Shown here piece after piece: positions 57,594 to 64,000 of a stretch of 64,000 nt of DNA. Below the pieces are notes generated by a model that was not told the DNA's origin, ran no database searches, and saw only the letters and a list, made by a program, of their open reading frames with translations. Within the stretch, counting starts at the first letter, position 1, and every line of letters starts with the position of its first letter. The translations under genes and the position numbers were made by a program. This DNA is from CAVVAL01 sp963742725 (GTDB taxonomy: Bacteria > Actinomycetota > Actinomycetes > Mycobacteriales > Cryptosporangiaceae): NCBI GenBank assembly GCA_963742725.1, contig CAVUMX010000003.1:1488001-1552000 (forward strand), given 5' to 3'.

Positions 57594-59024
57594 TCACCCG
57601 GACCCGGGCCAGCGGTGAGCCCAGGGGCGTGCGGCCTCGAGCTGACCGGCCAACCGGAGCAGCAGGGCGTCGTCTCCGTACCGGCCGAGGAAGTGCACGC
57701 CGATGGGCAGCCCCGCGCCCGACCAGTGCAGCGGGACCGACATGGCGGGTCCGCCGGTGATGTTGGCGACGACACCCGCGAAGGCGACGAACTCACCCGC
57801 GCGGCCGGGCATGCTCCCGAGGGGGAGGGGCGGTTGCGCGAGGGTGGGCGTGAGCCACACGTCGACCGTCGTGAGGAACCGGGCCACGGAGCGCGAGAAG
57901 CGTTGCAGGGTCTCGACGGCGGTCAGGTAGTCGCCGCCGCTGACCGCCTTGCTCTGCTCCCAGTACTCCCTGGTGAGCGGTTCGATCTCGTCCGGCCCGG
58001 GTTCGCGGCCGAGCCGCCGGATCCAGTACCGGAGGATCCAGTCGACCGCTGCCGCATAGACCGTCCCGACGGCCGCGCCGACCTCGGGCGTGAGAGGCAC
58101 CAGGTCGCGCTCGACGACCGTGTGGCCGAGATCCGCGCACAGCTGTGCCGCGTCATGAAGGGCGGCGACGCAGTCGGGATGGACGGAGTGACCCTCGGCG
58201 GGGCGCAGGCTGAAGCCGATCCGCAGCCGCCCGGGATCGCGCGCGACCTCGTCCGCGAACGGCCGCTCGGGCGGCGGTGCGACGTACGGGTCGCCGAGAT
58301 CAGGACCGGCGGTGGCGTCGAGCAGGGCGGCGGAGTCGCGTACCGACCGGGTAAGGGCGTGCTCGACGGCCATCCCGCTGAACACATCGCCGTACGCGGG
58401 GCCGAGCGGGACGCGGCCTCGCGTGGGTTTGAACCCGAAGAGGCCGCAGCACGATGCCGGGTAGCGGATCGACCCACCCGCGTCGTTGCCGTGGGCGAAC
58501 GGCACCATGCCGGCGGCGACCGCGGCGGCCGAGCCTCCGCTGGACCCGCCGGTGGTGCGGGTCAGGTCCCACGGGTTGCGGGTCGGCCCGAACAACGCCG
58601 GCTCGACGGTGGGCTGGAGCCCGAACTCCGGTGTGTTCGTCTTGCCGAGGATCACCAGCCCGGCGCGGCGTAGCCGCACGACCAGTTCCTGGTCGTGCAC
58701 CGAGACGTTGTCGCGCAGGAACGCGGAGCCCTCGGTGAAGCGCACCCCGCCGTCCTCGGCCGCCAGGTCCTTGAGGAGGTACGGGACGCCGGTGAACGGG
58801 CCGTCCGGCAGGCCCGTCGCCACCTCGCGGCGGGCCCGGTCGAACACGGTCGTGACGACGGCGTTCAGCGCCGGGTTCAGCCGCTCGATCCGCTCGATCG
58901 CGGCGTCGACCAGCTCGGCGGCTGTCACCTCGCCGGAGCGCACCAGAGCCGCCTGGGCGGTCGCGTCCAGCCTGCCCAGTTCCTCCACATCGGACGGCGA
59001 CAGGGCGGCGGGGTGCGTGGTCAC
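57594..59024 (-). CDS. Amidase (amidase-signature family)
   Basis: 476 residues. VPYLLKDLAAEDGGVRFTEG holds the catalytic Lys, TTGGSSGGSAAAVAAGMVPF the cis-Ser and NDAGGSIRYPASCCGLFGF the nucleophile Ser; PTRGRVPLGPAYGDVFSGMA continues the signature. Hydrolyses amides or nitrile-derived amides (acts like 6-aminohexanoate/indoleacetamide-type enzymes). GTG 59024 (ACCACGC in the complementary strand) overlaps the methyltransferase stop by four bases, so it is co-translated with that gene. Confidence 0.93.
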   Translation of the reverse strand: MTTHPAALSPSDVEELGRLDATAQAALVRSGEVTAAELVDAAIERIERLNPALNAVVTTVFDRARREVATGLPDGPFTGVPYLLKDLAAEDGGVRFTEGSAFLRDNVSVHDQELVVRLRRAGLVILGKTNTPEFGLQPTVEPALFGPTRNPWDLTRTTGGSSGGSAAAVAAGMVPFAHGNDAGGSIRYPASCCGLFGFKPTRGRVPLGPAYGDVFSGMAVEHALTRSVRDSAALLDATAGPDLGDPYVAPPPERPFADEVARDPGRLRIGFSLRPAEGHSVHPDCVAALHDAAQLCADLGHTVVERDLVPLTPEVGAAVGTVYAAAVDWILRYWIRRLGREPGPDEIEPLTREYWEQSKAVSGGDYLTAVETLQRFSRSVARFLTTVDVWLTPTLAQPPLPLGSMPGRAGEFVAFAGVVANITGGPAMSVPLHWSGAGLPIGVHFLGRYGDDALLLRLAGQLEAARPWAHRWPGSG

Positions 59025-60106
59025 GGCCGCGCCTCCAGCACGATGTTGAACGGCGCGGCCTCCTGCGCGATCCGACGGACGCGTGTGAACCCTCCCGCCG
59101 CGAGCACCTCGCGCAGGCGTGCTTCGCCGGCCATCGTGCCAAGCGCCGAGCCGCCCTGGGCCAGCGCCGACGGCGTGCAGACCATCGTGGACACGGCGTA
59201 CCCGATGCGGGCGTACGGGTTGGCGAAGTCGTCCTCGAACCGGTCGGCGGCCAGCGGCTCGATCAGCAGCACCACGCCGTCGTCCGCCAGCGACTGGCGG
59301 GCGTGTGCCGCGGCCGCGACCGGGTCGCCCATGTCGTGCAGCGAGTCGGTGAACAGCACGAGGTCGTAGTCCGTGCCGGGGAACGACGTCGCGTCGGCGA
59401 CCTCGAAGCTCACCCGGTCACCGAGCCCGGCCTCGGCGGCGGACTTGCGGGCCCGCGCGATCGAACCGTCGTGCAGGTCGAAGCCGACGAACGTCGACTC
59501 CGGCCACGCCTCGGCGAGAACCCTGGTCGACAGGCCGTACCCGCAGCCGATGTCGGCGACCTTCGCGCCGGCCTCCAGCAAGGCCGCGACACCGTCGGCC
59601 GCCGGGATCCACGCGGGCACCAGTCCGTGCAGGTACGCGGGCCGACTGAAGCGGTCCTGGGCGTCGTTCAGCGCCGGGTGGTGGTCACCCCAGCCGATGC
59701 CGCCGCCCGTTCGGAAGAAGCCCTCCAGCCGGTCGAGGTCGGCCCAGAAGGCGGTGAAGCCGGCGAAGACGCCGATGAGCGCGGTCGGCGAATCCTCCTC
59801 GGCGAGCACCGCGGCCAGCTCGTCGGTCAGCGTGAAGGCGTCGCTGGCCGGGTCGTAGTCCAGGTAACCCGCCACGGCGACACCGCGGAGCCATTCCTGG
59901 ACGTAGCGTACGGCCAGCCCGGTGCGCTGCGCCGTCTCCGACGGTGTGAGCGGTCCGGCGCCGGCCAGCGTCCGCCAGAGGCCGAGCCGGTCGCCCAGGA
60001 CGATGAGCGGTCCGGTGACGGCGACCCCCAGCTCACCGAAGACCTTGCCCACGGCCTGGTCCAGCTTGGCCGGGTCGAGGCTTGTCATGTCGATCATCGC
60101 GGTCAT
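59021..60106 (-). CDS. SAM methyltransferase with winged-helix N-terminus
   Basis: 361 residues. Residues about 1-80 form a winged helix (GVAVTGPLIVLGDRLGLWRT, LTPSETAQRTGLAVRYVQEW) typical of O-methyltransferase dimerisation domains; then motif I AKVADIGCGYGLSTRVLAEA, STFVGFDLHDGSIARARKSA, FEVADATSFPGTDYDLVLFT. Rv2258c-like. Located upstream of the amidase in one operon. Substrate unknown. Confidence 0.9.
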   Translation of the reverse strand: MTAMIDMTSLDPAKLDQAVGKVFGELGVAVTGPLIVLGDRLGLWRTLAGAGPLTPSETAQRTGLAVRYVQEWLRGVAVAGYLDYDPASDAFTLTDELAAVLAEEDSPTALIGVFAGFTAFWADLDRLEGFFRTGGGIGWGDHHPALNDAQDRFSRPAYLHGLVPAWIPAADGVAALLEAGAKVADIGCGYGLSTRVLAEAWPESTFVGFDLHDGSIARARKSAAEAGLGDRVSFEVADATSFPGTDYDLVLFTDSLHDMGDPVAAAAHARQSLADDGVVLLIEPLAADRFEDDFANPYARIGYAVSTMVCTPSALAQGGSALGTMAGEARLREVLAAGGFTRVRRIAQEAAPFNIVLEARP

Positions 60107-60172
60107 CCCCTCTCGGACGGTTGATGACCGGTAGGCGTGAGTTCCCGACTCACACCCGGTAAGAGCACTGCC

Positions 60173-63100
60173 TCACAGCCGCCAGCGCACCGGCCCGTCC
60201 GGTCGGTAGGAGCAGTTCCGCCCGGTCCGGACCGCAGCGCGGAGGTGCGCGGCGAGCGGGGGATGCTCGCCGTCAAGGCGGCGCAGGGCATCCCGGATGC
60301 GCACGGTGACCGCGGTGCGGGCGCGCTCGCCTGGATCGCCGAGCCGGCGGGACCGCCCACCGAGCCCGTATGCGCGCGCCAGCTCTGCCACGAGTGCGTC
60401 TCGCTCGTCGCGGCGGCGTTCCAGCCGGCCTTCGTCGTGGTCGGCCTCCGCCTCGGCGATCTCGACGTCCAGGTCCGCGAGCCGTGCCTTGTACGCCGCT
60501 CGCGCCTGGGCGTCGAGCACCGGGTCCGCGCCGGTGTCCGGCTCGGCGGGCGTGTCCACACCGGCCAGCAGACGGGTCGCCGGGATCTCCTGCCCGGGCG
60601 CGGCGAGCAGCGCGGCCAGGTCGCGCAGCCCTTTGGTGTCGCGGAGCAACGCGGTGTGGCCGGCGAAGCGCAGGCTCCACACCTCACCGTCGCGCCGGAA
60701 CACATTCTCGGGGTGGCTCGCGAGGAGGAGCTGGGCAGCGCCTTCCCGGACCGGCTCGATGCCAAGCTGCTCCGCCGCTTCCACGGCGGCGGCGGCGAGA
60801 TGCGCGGCGCGGTCCGCGTCGGCGGGGCGACCTCGGCCCAGCAACGCGCGCGCGAGCTCGTAGGAGGCTCTGGCCACGAGCGGCCGGGCAGCGACCCGGC
60901 GCGCTCTGTCCAGGGCGTCCTCCAGGTGGGTCACGGCGACGTCCCAGCGCTGTGCCGTCGCGGCCGCCACGCCGAGGAGCAGGGCGACCGGCCCGACCAC
61001 GGCCGCCGCCCCGCCGATCACCACCCACTCGTCGGCGTAGGGCTCCAACGCGGCGTACGCCTCATCGCAGACGTCCGCGGCTCCCGCCGCCGAACCGGCC
61101 TCGGCGTCGAAGGCAGCCGCCGCGAGGGCGCGCCAGCGGTAGATGGCGCGTTCGCCCGCCGGCGGCAATCCCCGCAGCACCGCGGCGGCGGCAGCGGTCT
61201 CGCCCGCGGCCAGGTTCTGGAACGCCCGCATCTCGGGCGCGAACTCGGCCGGCGCGACGCTGCCGGGGAAGCGTCGCTCCAGCTCGGCCACGCCTGGCCA
61301 GCCGTCCCGCGCCATCGCGAGCACGAGGAGCTGGGTGGTGCGGACCCCGTGCCCGTCGGGTTCTCCGAGCATCCCGGCGAGCGTCGCGGCCTCCTCGACG
61401 AGGCGGTCCGCCGCGTCGTAGTCACCGTAGAGAATCGTGAGCGCGGCGCGACGCGACAACGCCGCATACCGCAGCCGCGGCTGGCGTGACTCCTCCGCGA
61501 ACCTCTCCAGCTCCCGCAGAATGCCCGCTGCCTGCGGGTCACCCAGCTCGGTCAGTGCGACGAACCGGGCGAAGCGCGCCTGCCAGCGCAGATCCGGATC
61601 GGCGGCCGCGTCGGCGGCCACGGTCATCTCCGCGACGAGGTCGAGCCGACGCCCGGCCGTGCCCGGGGCCCACAGCACGTCGTGCATCGCGAACAGCGCG
61701 AAGCCCAGCGCGGCCGGGTCGCCGCAGCTCCGCGCCTCCTCGACCGCCTCCTCGGCGAGGCGCAGCGCCCGGGCCGGGTCGCGGTCGTGGCCGTCGGCGA
61801 GCTCCCGCGCGAGCGCCGCCCGCAACCGGGCGACGGTCGGCCCGGGCACGGCGGCGGGCGTGGTCAGTGCCGTCTCCAACCAACGGGCGGCGCTCCGGTT
61901 GGAGTCCTCCACGCCCGTGCCCACCAGTTGGAGGCCGAGCGCGGCGCCGGCCAACACGTCGGCCTCGCCGCGGTCGTGCGCCACTTCGGCGACCTCGGCG
62001 TAGCCGGCTCGGGCCGACGCCAGGTCGCCCGCCGAACGCCGGGCCTCGGCCAGGTCGAGCAGCAACCTGGCAGGGGGCGATCCGTCGATGATCTCCGCCG
62101 CGCGGACAGCCCGCTCCCGGTGCCGCACCGCGTCTTCGTAGGCAAGCCGTGCGGTGCTCTCCCGGGCGGCCTCGTCGGCGTAGCGCAACGCCTTGGCGGC
62201 GTCGCCTACGGGCAGTGACAGCCCGTAGTGGCGGGACAGTTCGCCCAGCTGGGACCGGTCGCCTCCCGCGGCTTCGAGCACCGTCGCGACCCGGCCGTGC
62301 AGGCCCATCCGGGCGGCCGGGCCCAAGGTGCCGTACGCGCCCTCCCTGAACAGATCGTGGACGAAGCGGTACACACCGGCGGCGCCGGCCGGCTCGATGA
62401 TCCGCGCCCGAACCGCGGGCTCCAGGGCGGACACCGCGTCCTCGCTGGTCAAGGCCTTGACCAGCGCCAGCAGTGCCGCGTCGAACTCGCGGCCCACGAC
62501 CGCGCCCGCCACGACGAGGTCTGCGGTGGACTGCGGCAGGCGGGCGAGCCGGCGCGTGATCACGTCCTCGACACCGGCCGGCACCGCGCCGCCGTCGCGT
62601 TCCAATGCCGGCAGTCCGGCGAGCTGCTGCACGAAGAACGGGTTACCGCCGGACCGCCGATGCGTCGCCGCGGCCAGGTCCGCGCCGCGGTGCTCGCCAC
62701 CGAGGCGGTCGAGCAGTTGTCCGACCTCCGCCACCGACAGGCCACTCAGGCCGACGACCTGGAACGAGCCGGGGCGCGAACCCAGCAGCCGGTGCAGGGG
62801 ATGGCTCGGCCGATCCACCTCGATGTCGCGGTACGTGCCGACCACCAGGAGCCGGGAGCGTCCCGCCAGATGGCAGACGAACTCCAGCAGCCGCAGCGAA
62901 CCCGCGTCGGCCCACTGGAGATCGTCGAGGACCACGACGAGCGGCGTCGCGGCTGCGTCCATCAGGGTCGATGCGACGGCGTCGAAGATGCGGAACCGGT
63001 CGGGTCCCAACTCCGCCGATCGAGGCGCCTTCCATTCCGGAAGCACCGGGGCCAGGTCGTCGCGACGCGGGTGACCCGCCGGATCGAGGTCGCCCAGGAC

Positions 63101-63373
63101 CGCCCGCAGCACCTGCGTCCACGGCCAGAACCCTGCCGCCTCCGCGTCCTCCCAGCAGGCACCCCAGGCGACCCGTACGCCCCGGCCCGCGGCGATCCGG
63201 GCGAGCTCGGTCACCACGGCGGTCTTGCCGATGCCCGGCTCACCGGCCAGCAGGACGCAGCCGCCGGATCCGGCGACAGCCCGGTCCAGCGCCGCGCCCA
63301 GCACGTCGAGCACCGCCGCCCGGCCCACCAGCGACGCGGGCGGCTCTTCCTGGTCACGCTCAGCAACGGACAT
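60173..63373 (-). CDS. Large STAND-type AAA regulator (LuxR-free, AfsR-like)
   Basis: About 1066 residues from ATG 63373 (a longer frame to 63436 adds a non-homologous basic leader). Orc/STAND ATPase: ASLVGRAAVLDVLGAALDRA, Walker A LLAGEPGIGKTAVVTELARI, Walker B VVVLDDLQWADAGSLRLLEF, then a long TPR region. The end (EVWSLRFAGHTALLRDTKGL, ATRLLAGVDTP, LGDPGERARTAVTVRIRDAL) is the winged-helix/effector end of the AfsR-like 'BTAD-less' regulators and replaces a LuxR domain. Likely a transcriptional regulator; target unknown. Faces the DUF4242 gene in the same direction. Confidence 0.85.
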   Translation of the reverse strand: MSVAERDQEEPPASLVGRAAVLDVLGAALDRAVAGSGGCVLLAGEPGIGKTAVVTELARIAAGRGVRVAWGACWEDAEAAGFWPWTQVLRAVLGDLDPAGHPRRDDLAPVLPEWKAPRSAELGPDRFRIFDAVASTLMDAAATPLVVVLDDLQWADAGSLRLLEFVCHLAGRSRLLVVGTYRDIEVDRPSHPLHRLLGSRPGSFQVVGLSGLSVAEVGQLLDRLGGEHRGADLAAATHRRSGGNPFFVQQLAGLPALERDGGAVPAGVEDVITRRLARLPQSTADLVVAGAVVGREFDAALLALVKALTSEDAVSALEPAVRARIIEPAGAAGVYRFVHDLFREGAYGTLGPAARMGLHGRVATVLEAAGGDRSQLGELSRHYGLSLPVGDAAKALRYADEAARESTARLAYEDAVRHRERAVRAAEIIDGSPPARLLLDLAEARRSAGDLASARAGYAEVAEVAHDRGEADVLAGAALGLQLVGTGVEDSNRSAARWLETALTTPAAVPGPTVARLRAALARELADGHDRDPARALRLAEEAVEEARSCGDPAALGFALFAMHDVLWAPGTAGRRLDLVAEMTVAADAAADPDLRWQARFARFVALTELGDPQAAGILRELERFAEESRQPRLRYAALSRRAALTILYGDYDAADRLVEEAATLAGMLGEPDGHGVRTTQLLVLAMARDGWPGVAELERRFPGSVAPAEFAPEMRAFQNLAAGETAAAAAVLRGLPPAGERAIYRWRALAAAAFDAEAGSAAGAADVCDEAYAALEPYADEWVVIGGAAAVVGPVALLLGVAAATAQRWDVAVTHLEDALDRARRVAARPLVARASYELARALLGRGRPADADRAAHLAAAAVEAAEQLGIEPVREGAAQLLLASHPENVFRRDGEVWSLRFAGHTALLRDTKGLRDLAALLAAPGQEIPATRLLAGVDTPAEPDTGADPVLDAQARAAYKARLADLDVEIAEAEADHDEGRLERRRDERDALVAELARAYGLGGRSRRLGDPGERARTAVTVRIRDALRRLDGEHPPLAAHLRAAVRTGRNCSYRPDGPVRWRL

Positions 63374-63476
63374 CGTGACCGCATTATCCCGCCACCCGCG
63401 TCGGACCCGGCGCAACTCACCGCTCCGCCCGGCCACGCCTTCCTACCGTCCGCCGGCGTTCCGCTCCGGCGGACGG

Positions 63477-63731
63477 TCAGCTGCCTTCCACCACCTCGTA
63501 GATGCGGCTGGCCAGCAGGCCGTGCGCGTCGCGGTGCACGGCGATCGCGGCGTCGGCGTCGGGCGCCTCAGCGAGGCAGAACACCTTGCCGTTCGCCTCG
63601 TCCGCCCAGTAGCGCAGGTACTTGACCCCGTACTGGTCCTGAACCTTCAGATCGGCCCTGTGCGCCTCGGCGACGTCGTTGACGGTCGCGCCCTCCGGCA
63701 GAGACTCGTGGACATCCATGAACAGTGGCAT
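63477..63731 (-). CDS. DUF4242 (SCO4226-type) nickel-binding-like protein
   Basis: 84 residues from ATG 63731 with AAGGAGAG site: MPLFMDVHESLPEGATVNDV, AEAHRADLKVQDQYGVKYLR and YWADEANGKVFCLAEAPD, the conserved core of the DUF4242/SCO4226 family (ferredoxin-like dimers that bind Ni in Streptomyces). A longer frame to 63893 would overlap the divergent AraC gene. Divergent from that AraC gene, which may control it. Confidence 0.85.
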   Translation of the reverse strand: MPLFMDVHESLPEGATVNDVAEAHRADLKVQDQYGVKYLRYWADEANGKVFCLAEAPDADAAIAVHRDAHGLLASRIYEVVEGS

Positions 63732-63762
63732 CGCTCTCTCCTTCCCGATCGTGTGTCTCACG

Positions 63763-64000
63763 ATGAGTCTCATGTCGGGCCAGCTGACAGGCCATGACCG
63801 GACGCCCGCGGTACCTGACCGCTCAGCCACGCTGGCGGGAGCGCTCGCGCGTCTGCGGCTCCAGGGCGCCATCCTCCTGCGGGTCGAGGACACCGAGGCG
63901 TGGGCGTACGACTCGGTGTCCTCCTCGGGACGCGCTGGCCGTCCTCTCGCCCGGCGCGTGGCGGGTCATCCTCTTCCCTGTGATCGCGTCCGGCCGCGCG
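63763..64000 (+). pseudogene. AraC-family cupin regulator, frameshifted, cut by window edge
   Basis: From ATG 63763: MSLMSGQLTGHDRTPAVPDR, then LAGALARLRLQGAILLRVED and TEAWAYDSVSSS, an N-terminal cupin closely like the 30.3 kb AraC gene (LRLEGAIFFRAEFTEGWAY). At about 63930 (TCG-G-GACGCG) removing one base restores DALAVLSPGAWRVILFPVIA, the continuing cupin. So a one-base frameshift interrupts it early, or there is a sequencing error. The DNA-binding domain lies beyond the window. Confidence 0.65.

Overview
High-GC actinobacterial chromosome (GTG/TTG starts, GGAGG ribosome sites, ATGA/GTGA stop-start overlaps, CBM2-linked cellulase with a Pro/Ser/Thr linker, ECF42 and LAL regulators, CmtR-type metal sensor). 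The mix suits a soil-living, specialised-metabolite-producing actinomycete; genus cannot be fixed from the sequence. No tRNA, rRNA, CRISPR array or insertion sequence was seen, but at least eight gene remnants or frameshifted genes show that this is an accessory, decaying region.

Layout. 1-9.4 kb: small stress and housekeeping accessory genes (DinB/pentapeptide, PH domain, dihydrofolate-reductase-like, ArsR-SRPBCC pair, CmtR plus CDF metal transporter, WYL regulator, ECF42 sigma with its DGPF protein). 9.5-14.9 kb: divergent secreted polysaccharide enzymes, a GH5 cellulase and a giant two-beta-helix protein, both with CBM2. 15-18.3 kb: methyltransferase, MarR repressor and DMT exporter with an operator array. 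18.3-19.4 kb: a decayed copy of the peptide locus described below. 20-29.5 kb: unknown membrane proteins, a catalase-like protein, and a sulfation module (sulfotransferase, SDR, DUF1214 facing cysD-cysNC-alcohol dehydrogenase) with KstR-like operators between. 29.5-38.5 kb: M1 peptidase pseudogene, AraC/BphX pair, two-component system, ABC exporter, secreted hydrolase, gene relics.

38.5-50.2 kb is the most striking part. A leftward, translationally coupled operon carries a prenyl diphosphate synthase, ispH, dxs, an MFS transporter and ispG, i.e. extra copies of the flux-controlling MEP-pathway steps. Facing it is a 36-residue peptide gene ending Asn-Tyr-Cys, a strong hairpin, a ComQ-like prenyl synthase homologue, a DUF2332 protein with a methyltransferase-like glycine motif, and a LAL regulator. 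No terpene cyclase is present. I propose a ribosomal peptide that is prenylated (perhaps at its C-terminal Cys) using isoprenoid made by the neighbouring operon. The 18.4 kb locus has a related peptide (ending His-Tyr-Cys), a second core in frame after its stop, the same kind of hairpin, the same CGTTCC-N7-GGAACG inverted repeat upstream, and a truncated DUF2332, so it is a relic paralogue.

50.2-64 kb: subtilase, frameshifted LRR/HEAT protein, HD-LuxR regulator, MFS, amidase, methyltransferase, large AAA regulator, DUF4242 protein, and a frameshifted AraC gene at the right edge.
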